NCBI GenBank assembly: GCA_017847725.1
Contig: JAGAXW010000022.1
Span: 1-38,963 of the forward strand
Reading direction: 5' to 3'
DNA: 38,963 nucleotides
Source of the DNA: Prevotella sp.
GTDB taxonomy: Bacteria > Bacteroidota > Bacteroidia > Bacteroidales > Bacteroidaceae
A program made the translations under genes and the position numbers. This document shows, piece by piece, positions 8,498-15,621 of this stretch. Within the stretch, counting starts at the first letter, position 1. Every line of letters begins with the position of its first letter. The notes under the pieces were generated by a model. That model was not told the origin of the DNA. It ran no database searches and saw only the letters and a list, made by a program, of their open reading frames with translations.

Positions 8498-8505
8498 TAT
8501 ATTTG
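8498..8505 (+). promoter_or_regulatory. Promoter with TTTG-N19-TATATTTG, leaderless start
   Basis: The -33 TTTG at 8475-8478 and the -7 TATATTTG at 8498-8505 are 19 bases apart. Only four bases separate the -7 box from the proposed GTG start at 8510. Confidence 0.65.
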
Positions 8506-8509
8506 CAGC

Positions 8510-9472
8510 GTGAAAGTGACGATATACACGGATGCCAGCATGCTGCCCGACATGCCCGGCAACAACTATTTCCAAAGCAAAGAGCTGATGGAACTGTGCC
8601 AGCGCACGCCACACCATAAGCCATACATGGCCGTGGCGACGGACGACGCGGGAAGGTACGTGGCGAACCTGCTGGCCGTGGAGCGTTACCGCTACGCATG
8701 GCTTCCACCCAACCTGCATCGGCAGGCCCGCATCATGGGCGAAGGCGAATATGCCGGCAAGCCCGACAACATGGTGTTTGCCATGATGCTATCGGCCCTG
8801 ACACGAAGGCTGCAGAACCGGACGCTGTACATCGAGCTGAGCAACCTGAAGCAGAAGATGTTCGGATATGCAGCGCTGAGAGCGGCCGGATATTTTCCCG
8901 TGCGCTGGATGAACATCCACAACTCGCTGCACTCGAGGACTCCCGAAGAGCGCATCACACCGCGCATGCTGCAGCGCGTGACGACAGCCATGGAGCGCGG
9001 CATCGAGACGCACGAGGTGAACAGCAGGGAGGAGCTGCGTGCCGCAACCCGACTGCTAAGCCGCCACTACTGGCTGAAGCCGCGCCGATTCCTGCCCAAG
9101 GACTCCTTCTTCCAGGGCATGATGGAAGAAGGCCACTGCAAGGCATACATCTCCACATTCATGGGGAAGACCGTCGGGTGCTCCGTGTGTGCGCTCTCCG
9201 AGGGCGATGCCTATCTGTGGTATTCGGCATCGCGGCGAAAGAGCTTCGCTCCACTTCATCCAAACGCAGTAACCTTCTGGAACACCATACGTTACTGTCA
9301 CAAGAACGGATGCCAGCACATCCGGTTTATGGACGTCGGCCTGCCGTTCCGCAAGAATCCCTATCGCGACTTTATCCTGAGCTTCGGAGGCAAGGAGGTG
9401 AGCACCTACCGATGGTTCCGCATCAACATTCGCTGGGCCAACAAACTGGCATCGTGGCTGTGGCGAGAATAA
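8510..9472 (+). CDS. GNAT/FemAB-like acyltransferase
   Basis: This protein of about 320 residues appears to have two acyltransferase-like halves. The N-terminal half contains TDASMLPDMPGNNYF and later MVFAMMLSALTRRLQNRTLYIE. The C-terminal half contains GKTVGCSVCALSEGDAYLWY and FMDVGLPFRKNPYRDF, in the style of GNAT or FemAB-type enzymes. Substrate and acyl donor are unknown. Plausible acceptors are an amino sugar, an antibiotic-like amine or a peptidoglycan peptide. The GTG at 8510 is preferred because the -7 box ends at 8505 and no ATG occurs before codon 11. An ATG start at 8540 would trim conserved-looking sequence. The following TonB receptor gene starts 46 bases downstream on the same strand and may be co-transcribed. 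Confidence 0.75.
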   Translation: MKVTIYTDASMLPDMPGNNYFQSKELMELCQRTPHHKPYMAVATDDAGRYVANLLAVERYRYAWLPPNLHRQARIMGEGEYAGKPDNMVFAMMLSALTRRLQNRTLYIELSNLKQKMFGYAALRAAGYFPVRWMNIHNSLHSRTPEERITPRMLQRVTTAMERGIETHEVNSREELRAATRLLSRHYWLKPRRFLPKDSFFQGMMEEGHCKAYISTFMGKTVGCSVCALSEGDAYLWYSASRRKSFAPLHPNAVTFWNTIRYCHKNGCQHIRFMDVGLPFRKNPYRDFILSFGGKEVSTYRWFRINIRWANKLASWLWRE

Positions 9473-9518
9473 GCAGCGGCAGACAATAAACGCGAAAGTG
9501 CTGCGTTATAATACTACG

Positions 9519-11897
9519 ATGAAATCCAAGAAGACGATAACCATACTCCTGCTGTGGCTGACAGCCGTTGTCGCCCAGGCACAGCAGTTCACCCTGTCGG
9601 GCAAGGTGACCGACGCCGACGGCAATGCCATCGAGCTGGCCACCGTGAGCTGTCTGGAACAGGGAGCCGTGACGATGGCCAACCTGAAAGGCGAATACTC
9701 GCTGAAGCTGCACTCTGCTGACTCGGTTGTGATAAAATTCTCAATGGTGGGCTACCAGACGCGCACCCGCGTGCTGCGCCGCCCGCGCGGCAACCAGCGG
9801 CTGCTCATCTCGCTACAGTCCATGAAGGCACTGGACGAGGTGGTGGTGACGGAGCGGCGCCGACAGACGACGGCAACCGAGCAGCTGGACACGAAGAACC
9901 TGAAGCAGACGCCATCGACCACGGGCAACGCCGTGGAGGAACTGGTGCAGCAGCAGGCCGGCGTGTCGACGCACAACGAGCTGTCGAGTCAGTACAACGT
10001 GCGCGGCGGCTCGTTCGACGAGAACTCCGTATACATCAATAACGTTGAGGTCTATCGCCCGCTGCTCATCCGCAGCGGCCAGCAGGAGGGTCTCTCCGTC
10101 ATCAACAGCGACATGGTGGAGAAGATAGGATTCTCGAGCGGCGGCTTCGAGGCCAAATACGGCGACAAGATGTCGTCGGCCCTGGACATCCAGTATCGCA
10201 AGCCGACACGATGGGAGGGCAACGTGCAGGCCTCGCTGCTGGGCGGCAGCGTCTTCCTGGGCTATGGCAACAAGAAATTCTCCATGAGCCACGGACTGCG
10301 CTACAAGACCAACCGCTACCTGCTGGGGTCGCTGGAGACGAAGGGCGAATACAAACCGAACTTCCTGGACTACCAGACCTACATCACCTTCAGCCCCAAC
10401 GAGCGCTGGAACATCGACTTCATCGGCAACATATCCGAGAACCACTACAACTTCTCGCCAAGCGACCGCGAGACGTCGTTCGGCACGATGGAGAACGTAA
10501 AGTCCTTCAAGGTGTACTTCGACGGACAGGAGAAGGATATCTTCCGCACCCTCTTCGGTACGCTGCGCATCCAGCGCAACTTCACCAGCAAGACCAAGGC
10601 GAGCCTGCTGTTCAGCGCCTTCCACACCAAGGAGCAGGAGACCTACGACATACAGGGCCAATACTGGCTGGACGACACGCAGACACAGGAGCAACTGGGC
10701 GTGGGCACCTACATGGAGCACGCCCGCAACTACCTGAAGGCAAACGTGATGAGCCTCAAGCTGATGGGCAACCACAAGAGCGGACACCACGACATCGAGG
10801 GAGCCGTGACCATGAAGTGGGAGAAAATAGAGGAACAGGCGCGCGAATACGAGATGCGCGACTCGAGCGGCTACTCCATCCCCCACTCTGCCAACCGGCT
10901 GGACCTCATCTACTCACTGGCATCCAGCAACAAGCTGTCGTCGACACGCTTCGAAGCCTACCTGCAGGACACCTACCGTTTCCAGTCGCACGGGGAGAAG
11001 CCGTGGTACTTCACGCTGAACTACGGTGTGCGCGTCGCCCACTGGAGCTATAACAAGGAGACCATCGCCTCGCCACGCATCTCGCTGGCCGCCATCCCGT
11101 CGTTCAACGAGGACATGACGTTCCGCCTCTCGGCCGGCCTCTACTACCAGGCACCCTTCTACAAGGAGGCCAGAGACACGTCGACCGTGAACGGCACCAC
11201 CAACGTGACGCTCAACGAGAAGATAAAAAGCCAGCGCAGCATACACATCGTGGGAGCCTTCGACTACCGCTTCCACATGATGAAGCGCCCGTTCCGCTTC
11301 TCGGCCGAGGCCTACTACAAGATACTGAACAACCTGATACCCTACAACGTGCAGAACATGAAGGTGGTGTACTACGGCAAGAACATGGCCAGCGGACACG
11401 CCTTCGGACTGGACCTGAAGCTCTTTGGCGAATTCGTGCCCGGCACCGACTCGTGGATTACCTTCTCCGTGATGTCGACCAAGCAGAAGATCAACGGCGT
11501 CAGCGTACCGCTGCCCACCGACCAGCGCTGGGGCGTCAACCTGCACTTCACCGACAACTTCCCCGGCACGGAGCGCTGGAAGATGACGCTGCGCCTGGCC
11601 TTTGCCGACGGACTGCCCTTCGGCGCCCCCCACCGCGGACTGGAGTACCAGCAGTTCAGGGCCCCTGCCTACAAGCGTGCCGACATCGGCATGAGCTACC
11701 TGCTGCTGGGCAGCGCCAGTCAGAAGCCCACCATCAGGAAACCACGCATCTGGCTGGGCATCGACGGTCTGAACATCTTCGGCATCTCCAACGTCAACAG
11801 CTACTACTGGGTGACCGACGTCACCAACCACCAGTATGCCGTACCCAACTACCTGACAGGGCGCCAAATCAACGGACGCGTACTTGTGGAGTTCTGA
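9519..11897 (+). CDS. TonB-dependent outer-membrane receptor with N-terminal carboxypeptidase-like domain
   Basis: The protein is 792 residues. A signal peptide (about 1-21, VVAQAQQ) precedes a CarboxypepD_reg-like beta-sandwich (about 24-105, GKVTDADGNAIELATV). The plug domain follows (about 110-230, with VRGGSFDENSVYINNVEV), then a 22-strand barrel ending in LVEF. The family imports siderophores, cobalamin, glycans or other large ligands through the outer membrane using TonB energy. The substrate is not evident. No SusD-like partner follows, so it is not a standard SusC/D glycan locus. The start is the ATG at 9519 rather than the GTG seven codons upstream. GC content is visibly higher than in flanking genes, which creates long spurious antisense frames. 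No terminator hairpin is obvious after the stop. Confidence 0.93.
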   Translation: MKSKKTITILLLWLTAVVAQAQQFTLSGKVTDADGNAIELATVSCLEQGAVTMANLKGEYSLKLHSADSVVIKFSMVGYQTRTRVLRRPRGNQRLLISLQSMKALDEVVVTERRRQTTATEQLDTKNLKQTPSTTGNAVEELVQQQAGVSTHNELSSQYNVRGGSFDENSVYINNVEVYRPLLIRSGQQEGLSVINSDMVEKIGFSSGGFEAKYGDKMSSALDIQYRKPTRWEGNVQASLLGGSVFLGYGNKKFSMSHGLRYKTNRYLLGSLETKGEYKPNFLDYQTYITFSPNERWNIDFIGNISENHYNFSPSDRETSFGTMENVKSFKVYFDGQEKDIFRTLFGTLRIQRNFTSKTKASLLFSAFHTKEQETYDIQGQYWLDDTQTQEQLGVGTYMEHARNYLKANVMSLKLMGNHKSGHHDIEGAVTMKWEKIEEQAREYEMRDSSGYSIPHSANRLDLIYSLASSNKLSSTRFEAYLQDTYRFQSHGEKPWYFTLNYGVRVAHWSYNKETIASPRISLAAIPSFNEDMTFRLSAGLYYQAPFYKEARDTSTVNGTTNVTLNEKIKSQRSIHIVGAFDYRFHMMKRPFRFSAEAYYKILNNLIPYNVQNMKVVYYGKNMASGHAFGLDLKLFGEFVPGTDSWITFSVMSTKQKINGVSVPLPTDQRWGVNLHFTDNFPGTERWKMTLRLAFADGLPFGAPHRGLEYQQFRAPAYKRADIGMSYLLLGSASQKPTIRKPRIWLGIDGLNIFGISNVNSYYWVTDVTNHQYAVPNYLTGRQINGRVLVEF

Positions 11898-12001
11898 GGA
11901 AGAAACACAAATATAATTTGGGGTTTCTCTTCGCTAAGCATGAATTGGGGGATGGCCACGTTTTGATTGATCATCAGCATGGAAAAGCGCCTTTTCACCA
12001 T
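11849..12001 (-). other. Doubtful 50-codon frame behind a promoter-like box
   Basis: On the minus strand an ATG at 12001 follows a TACCTTTG box (12010-12017) by eight bases, the same arrangement seen at genuine genes here. The first 33 or so codons (MVKRRFSMLMINQ...) lie in the gap. The remainder runs antisense into the end of the TonB receptor gene and stops at 11849. It resembles nothing I recognise. It may be a decayed 5' end of a lost gene, perhaps from an insertion sequence, or a chance frame. Confidence 0.2.
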
Positions 12002-12103
12002 AATGGGTGCAAAGGTACGCTTTTTCCAGACATCAGGATTGGAGCTGTGTCATAAACTATCCTAAAATTTGGCTTCATCATCCGTAATGTAGCCAGAAAT
12101 GAC

Positions 12104-12111
12104 TAATTTTG
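12104..12111 (+). promoter_or_regulatory. -7 box TAATTTTG for the thioesterase gene
   Basis: A consensus box 38 bases before the ATG at 12150. It overlaps the first codons of a longer in-frame ATG start at 12099, which argues against that start. Confidence 0.5.
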
Positions 12112-12149
12112 CAGCAAATATTAATACAGACAAAACGGTATTTACTGAC

Positions 12150-12854
12150 ATGTATAGTTTAAAGTGTAAAGTAACGACAAGTGCCTGCGATAGTGAGGGA
12201 CGGCTGAAGCTCTATTCTGCCCTCCAGATGATGCAGGACTGTTCGGAGATGTGGATTGACAGTGAGCCAGGCGTAAAACGGTATTTCACAGAGCAGAATA
12301 TGGCCCAGTTGTTGGCTACCCGGCAGGTGGAGATTATACGGACTCCCGAGTACAAAGAGGAACTGACGGTGACGAGCACCGTCTATGGCATGAAGCCCAT
12401 GTTCGGATTCCGCAACACGTTCATCTATGATGCCGACGGGAAGCCGTGCTACAAGACGTGGAGCATGGGGGCTTTCGTGGACAAGTCAGCTGGCAAGCTG
12501 AAACGGGTGGACGAAGCCACGATTGCCTCGATGACCCTGGAGCCTCAGTTGGAGATGAACTACAAAGACCGCAGGATTATACTGCCCAAGAATGGCGGCG
12601 AACAGCTTGACCCCGTCAAAGTGCTTCGTGCGGACATCGATTACAACAGGCACATGAACAACGCCAATTATGTCCGTGTGGTTATGGAGCTGCTGCCTGA
12701 GGATTTCATTGTGAAAGGCCTGAGAGTGGAATATCGCGTAGCAGCAAAACTGGGCGACATCCTGCTTCCTACTGTCTATCAGACTGCCGACGGTATCATC
12801 GTGTCGCTTTCTGTCGGTGATGATGTCAGCGCGATTATTGAATTCACAGAGTAG
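12150..12854 (+). CDS. Acyl-ACP thioesterase (double hot-dog, FatA/FatB type)
   Basis: This 234-residue protein is built of two hot-dog domains. The first spans about 1-125, with the long helix LYSALQMMQDCSEMW. The second carries the catalytic signature DYNRHMNNANYVR, with Asp164, Asn166 and His168 as the D-x-N-x-H set of FatB-like enzymes. It hydrolyses acyl-ACP to release free fatty acid, ending chain elongation in the cytosol. The start at 12150 is chosen because the promoter box precedes it. A start at 12099 would add 17 residues and put the -7 box inside the coding region. The gene stands alone: the repeat structure follows it and a poorly explained 250-base gap precedes it. Confidence 0.85.
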   Translation: MYSLKCKVTTSACDSEGRLKLYSALQMMQDCSEMWIDSEPGVKRYFTEQNMAQLLATRQVEIIRTPEYKEELTVTSTVYGMKPMFGFRNTFIYDADGKPCYKTWSMGAFVDKSAGKLKRVDEATIASMTLEPQLEMNYKDRRIILPKNGGEQLDPVKVLRADIDYNRHMNNANYVRVVMELLPEDFIVKGLRVEYRVAAKLGDILLPTVYQTADGIIVSLSVGDDVSAIIEFTE

Positions 12855-12917
12855 CCCATCCGGCCCCATGCCTGACGGCCAAAATCCGTCCTGACATTTT
12901 CATGGCCGAAAAAGGCA

Positions 12918-12977
12918 AAAGCCTACACTAAGTCATTTAACAGACTGAATTACAATAGATTAGACCGTGTAGGCTTT
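12918..12977. repeat. Left 60-bp cassette bounded by inverted 11-mers
   Basis: AAAGCCTACAC at 12918-12928 and GTGTAGGCTTT at 12967-12977 enclose a 38-base core. The right-hand cassette has exactly the same length. Compared with the reverse complement of the right core, about half of the core positions match, mainly a TTAACA and a TTAG block. Confidence 0.8.
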
Positions 12978-12992
12978 ATCAAAAGCCTACAC
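12967..12992. repeat. 26-base hairpin with 11-bp stem and 4-base loop, left
   Basis: GTGTAGGCTTT, a loop ATCA, then AAAGCCTACAC. The right-hand equivalent at 13205-13230 is its reverse complement except for one loop base. Confidence 0.85.
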
Positions 12993-13013
12993 AAAGCCTA
13001 CACAAGCCTACAC
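12982..13013. repeat. Left tandem array: three AAAGCCTACAC units
   Basis: Units start at 12982, 12993 and 13004. The third lacks one A and is 10 bases. The orientation is opposite to the right array. Confidence 0.9.
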
Positions 13014-13039
13014 GGGCAAAAATAGGGGTAGGAAGAAAA

Positions 13040-13144
13040 TTTCCACGGCGTGGAAATCGGATTTCCAAGCGGCGGAAATTAGTTTTCCATGCGGCGGAAA
13101 TATATTTTCCACGTGACGGAAATTTGATTTCCACGCCGTGGAAA
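13040..13144. repeat. Five 17-bp palindromes at exact 22-bp period
   Basis: Units of form TTTCC-N7-GGAAA start at 13040, 13062, 13084, 13106 and 13128 and are separated by 5-base AT-rich spacers. The outer two, TTTCCACGGCGTGGAAA and TTTCCACGCCGTGGAAA, are exact reverse complements of each other and nearly perfect palindromes. The inner three keep the TTTCCA and CGGAAA arms with a varied centre. Conserved arms and fixed spacing suggest a dimeric DNA-binding protein occupying the same face of the helix every two turns. Confidence 0.92.
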
Positions 13145-13160
13145 TTTTGAATCCCGTCGG

Positions 13161-13215
13161 ATGTAGGCTTCGTGTAGGCTTTGTGTAGGCTTTGTGTAGG
13201 CTTTGTGTAGGCTTT
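13161..13215. repeat. Right tandem array: five GTGTAGGCTTT units
   Basis: Five contiguous 11-bp units start at 13161, 13172, 13183, 13194 and 13205. The last four are identical and the first differs at two positions (ATGTAGGCTTC). The array is in the same 11-bp register as the palindrome starts. Confidence 0.93.
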
Positions 13216-13219
13216 TGAG

Positions 13220-13279
13220 AAAGCCTACACTGGCTAACCAACTACGTGATAGAGTGTTAAGTCGTCCAGTGTAGGCTTT
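13220..13279. repeat. Right 60-bp cassette bounded by inverted 11-mers
   Basis: AAAGCCTACAC at 13220-13230 and GTGTAGGCTTT at 13269-13279 enclose a 38-base core. With the preceding tandem unit it forms a 26-base hairpin (13205-13230, loop TGAG). Confidence 0.8.
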
Positions 13280-13408
13280 TGGCATTTTTTATGCCGAAAA
13301 TGCCAGGAGTGATTTTACGGAGTGCTGCCGATTCGCGGTTTGGCGGGTCCATGATATTTAATAATGTTAATAATTCATGGTTTGTTTCGTCTATTTGAAT
13401 AAATGTTG

Positions 13409-13416
13409 TATCTTTG
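13409..13416 (+). promoter_or_regulatory. -7 box TATCTTTG for the methylmalonyl-CoA operon
   Basis: A consensus box 31 bases before the epimerase ATG at 13448. It is the only visible promoter for the four-gene operon and lies 130 bases right of the repeat structure. Confidence 0.65.
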
Positions 13417-13447
13417 CAACAATTTAAACAATCTTAATAACAAGGAT

Positions 13448-13852
13448 ATGAAAATTTCTCACATTGAGCATCTGGGCATCGCCGTCCAGAGCATTGAAGA
13501 GAGCCTGCCGTTCTTCACCGACGTGCTGGGCCTGGAGTGTTATGCAACTGAAGTCGTAGAAGACCAGAAGGTAAAGACCGCCTTCCTGAAGTGCGGAGAG
13601 GTGAAGCTGGAGCTGCTGGAGCCCACATCACCTGAGAGCACCATCCAGAAGTGGCTCGACAAGGGCAACAAGGGCGTGCACCACGTAGCCTTCTGCATCG
13701 AGGACGGTGTGGCCAACGCACTGGCCGAGGTGAGCGAGAAGGGCGTGCGCCTGATCGACCAGGCTCCGCGCAAGGGTGCCGAGCAGCTGAACATCGCCTT
13801 CCTGCATCCGAAGTCGACAGCCGGCGTGTTAACCGAACTCTGTGAACATTAA
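13448..13852 (+). CDS. mce: Methylmalonyl-CoA epimerase
   Basis: This 134-residue vicinal-oxygen-chelate protein starts MKISHIEHLGIAV. It has metal-ligand candidates His8, His79 (in GVHHVAF) and Glu130 near the C-terminus, and normal length for the family. It interconverts (2R)- and (2S)-methylmalonyl-CoA, linking methylmalonyl-CoA mutase to decarboxylation on the succinate route to propionate. The next genes encode the carboxyltransferase, a small subunit and the biotin carrier, so the operon context agrees fully. The start at 13448 is chosen because the upstream in-frame extension would begin in the promoter. The carboxyltransferase gene follows 23 bases later. It is cytosolic. Confidence 0.93.
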   Translation: MKISHIEHLGIAVQSIEESLPFFTDVLGLECYATEVVEDQKVKTAFLKCGEVKLELLEPTSPESTIQKWLDKGNKGVHHVAFCIEDGVANALAEVSEKGVRLIDQAPRKGAEQLNIAFLHPKSTAGVLTELCEH

Positions 13853-13875
13853 TCATTTAGATATAGAAATAAACA

Positions 13876-15441
13876 ATGTCAAAGCAATTAGAGAAAATCA
13901 AGAAGCTCATCGAGAAGCGCGAACAGGCTCGTCTCGGTGGTGGTGAGAAGGCAATACAGAAGCAGCACGACAAGGGCAAGTACACTGCCCGCGAGCGCAT
14001 CGACATGCTGCTCGACAAGGGTTCGTTCGAAGAGTACGACATGTTCAAGGAGCATCGCTGCCATAACTTCGGTATGGAGAAGAAGCAGTTCCTGGGCGAC
14101 GGTGTGGTAGCCGGTAGCGGTACCATCGACGGCCGTCTGGTGTTCGTCTTCGCACAGGACTTCACCGTACATGCTGGTTCGCTGTCGGAGACGATGTCGC
14201 AGAAGATCTGCAAGGTGATGGACATGGCCATGAAGATGGGTGCCCCCGTCATCGGCATCAACGACTCGGGCGGTGCGCGCATTCAGGAGGGCATCAACGC
14301 CCTGGCCGGCTATGCAGAGATTTTCGAGCGCAACATCCTGGCCTCGGGCGTCATTCCCCAGATTAGCGGTATCTTCGGCCCCTGCGCAGGCGGTGCCGTA
14401 TACTCCCCTGCCCTCACCGACTTCACGCTGATGATGGAAGGCACGTCATACATGTTCCTGACGGGTCCGAAAGTGGTGAAGACCGTTACGGGCGAGGACA
14501 TCGACCAGGAGCACCTCGGCGGTGCCAGCGTACACGCCTCGAAGTCGGGTGTCACCCACTTCACCGCCAAGACGGAGGAAGAGGCCGTCGAGATGCTGAA
14601 GACGCTGCTGTCGTACATCCCCTCCAACAACATGGAGCTGGCTCCGCGCAAGAAGTGCGACGACCCCATCGACCGTCTGGAGGACTCGCTCAACGAGATT
14701 ATCCCCGAGAACCCCAACGAGGCTTACGACATGTACAAGGTGATTTCGGCCATCACGGACAACAACGAGTTCTTCGAGGTGCAGCCTAAGTTTGCCAAGA
14801 ACATCATCGTGGGCTTTGCCCGCTTCAACGGCCAGTCGGTAGGCATCGTGGCCAACCAGCCCTCGTGCTATGCCGGCGTGCTCGACGTCAACGCCTCGCG
14901 CAAGGGTGCCCGCTTTGTACGCTTCTGCGACGCCTTCAATATCCCCATCGTCTCGCTGGTCGACGTACCCGGATTCCTGCCCGGCACGGGCCAGGAGTAC
15001 AACGCCGTCATCCTGCACGGCGCCCAGCTGCTCTACGCCTACGGCGAGGCTACCGTTCCCAAGATTACGGTCACGCTGCGCAAGTCGTATGGCGGCTCTC
15101 ACATCGTGATGGGCTCCAAGCAGCTGCACACCGACCTCAACTACGCATGGCCCTCGGCCGAGATAGCCGTGATGGGTGCCTCCGGTGCCGCTGCCGTGCT
15201 GTATGCCAAGGAAGCCAAGGCCAAGAAGGAGGCCGGCGAGGACGTCAAGGCCTTCATCGCCGAGAAGGAGGAAGAGTACAACGAGCTCTTCGCCAATCCC
15301 TATCAGGCAGCCAAGTACGGCTACATCGACGATGTCATCGAGCCGCGCAACACGCGCTTCCGCATCTGCCGCGCACTGGCTCAGCTGGCCACCAAGCGTG
15401 ACTCGCTGCCCGCCAAGAAGCATGGTAACATTCCTATGTAA
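13876..15441 (+). CDS. mmdA: Methylmalonyl-CoA decarboxylase/propionyl-CoA carboxylase carboxyltransferase subunit
   Basis: This 521-residue acyl-CoA carboxyltransferase has two crotonase-like halves. The N-terminal half includes [21 protein letters not shown] and the acyl-CoA oxyanion-hole region [13 protein letters not shown] with [20 protein letters not shown]. The C-terminal half includes the biotin-site region [12 protein letters not shown] and [12 protein letters not shown]. The length equals MmdA or PccB subunits. It moves CO2 between methylmalonyl-CoA and carrier-bound biotin. The presence of mce, an OadG/MmdE-like small protein and a separate biotin carrier favours the decarboxylase (propionate-forming) direction. 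A carboxylase use cannot be excluded because no membrane beta subunit is adjacent. Confidence 0.92.
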   Translation: MSKQLEKIKKLIEKREQARLGGGEKAIQKQHDKGKYTARERIDMLLDKGSFEEYDMFKEHRCHNFGMEKKQFLGDGVVAGSGTIDGRLVFVFAQDFTVHAGSLSETMSQKICKVMDMAMKMGAPVIGINDSGGARIQEGINALAGYAEIFERNILASGVIPQISGIFGPCAGGAVYSPALTDFTLMMEGTSYMFLTGPKVVKTVTGEDIDQEHLGGASVHASKSGVTHFTAKTEEEAVEMLKTLLSYIPSNNMELAPRKKCDDPIDRLEDSLNEIIPENPNEAYDMYKVISAITDNNEFFEVQPKFAKNIIVGFARFNGQSVGIVANQPSCYAGVLDVNASRKGARFVRFCDAFNIPIVSLVDVPGFLPGTGQEYNAVILHGAQLLYAYGEATVPKITVTLRKSYGGSHIVMGSKQLHTDLNYAWPSAEIAVMGASGAAAVLYAKEAKAKKEAGEDVKAFIAEKEEEYNELFANPYQAAKYGYIDDVIEPRNTRFRICRALAQLATKRDSLPAKKHGNIPM

Positions 15442-15459
15442 GAAAAAACGACTCTGCTT

Positions 15460-15609
15460 ATGAAGAACGAAGTTTATGCCGCCATCGCACTGGCACTATA
15501 CGAGTTCAAGGGCAACAACGTCCACGACAAGGAGCCCGGCATCATCACGATTGCCGAGAAGCAGACCCAGTGGAACGGCTATGCCCTGACAATGACAGAA
15601 CATCCTTAA
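15460..15609 (+). CDS. 49-residue OadG/MmdE-like small decarboxylase subunit
   Basis: An ATG 18 bases after the mmdA stop opens a 49-codon frame that ends 12 bases before the biotin-carrier gene, so it sits exactly in an operon slot. The sequence (VYAAIALALYEFKGN, later GIITI and TQWNGYAL) resembles the soluble C-terminal part of OadG/MmdD subunits and the short MmdE subunit: an Ala-rich helix, a beta segment and a conserved Trp-x-x-x-Gly-like end. In Veillonella MmdE stabilises the decarboxylase complex. A similar adaptor role is inferred. There is no transmembrane helix, so it does not itself anchor the complex. Codon usage matches its neighbours. The gene is short enough to be missed by automated callers. 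Confidence 0.8.
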   Translation: MKNEVYAAIALALYEFKGNNVHDKEPGIITIAEKQTQWNGYALTMTEHP

Positions 15610-15621
15610 AAAATAATCATC

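Larger units (their letters stand above)
12918..13280. repeat. Large symmetric repeat structure of 11-bp and 22-bp periodic units
   Basis: The unit AAAGCCTACAC/GTGTAGGCTTT occurs twelve times: ten exact copies plus one with 10 of 11 and one with 9 of 11. The order from left is a 60-bp cassette bounded by inverted 11-mers, three tandem copies in one orientation, five 17-bp palindromes spaced 22 bp apart, five tandem copies in the opposite orientation, and a second 60-bp cassette. Paired copies on the two sides share a midpoint near 13098.5, so the whole is one long imperfect inverted repeat. It lies between two chromosomal genes with no replication, partition or transposase gene nearby. The function is unknown. 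Confidence 0.9.
12855..13447. other. 593-base gene-free interval between the thioesterase and epimerase genes
   Basis: There is no credible coding sequence. A weak hairpin, GACGG/CCGTC, at 12874-12890 may terminate the thioesterase transcript. The main content is the symmetric repeat structure at 12918-13280. Next to it is an AT-rich hairpin, GGCAT-T5-ATGCC, at 13281-13295. A 12-base GCCGAAAA(A/T)(G)GCC-like motif occurs on both outer sides (12905-12916 and 13293-13304, about 10 of 12 matching). The last part, 13305-13447, is AT-rich and holds the epimerase promoter. Confidence 0.7.

Noticed and set aside
9813-11867. Long minus-strand open frames across the TonB receptor gene
   Set aside because: High GC and codon bias of the real gene leave the opposite frame open. 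The translations are low-complexity Val/Leu/His-rich and lack any motif.
12918-13279. Integron attC sites in the 60-bp cassettes
   Set aside because: No GTTRRRY core at the ends, no integrase, and no gene cassettes between them.
12918-13280. CRISPR array
   Set aside because: Units are contiguous 11-mers or 17-mers with 5-base spacers, in both orientations, without unique spacers of normal length and without cas genes.
13008-13285. Two minus-strand open frames over the repeat structure (77 and 68 codons)
   Set aside because: They translate the 11-bp unit in its three frames into a repeated SLHKAYTKPT-like peptide and continue through the palindromes. The periodicity comes from DNA repeats. 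There is no promoter or domain.
14446-15423. 325-codon minus-strand frame across mmdA
   Set aside because: A shadow of the strongly biased carboxyltransferase gene. No promoter or family resemblance.
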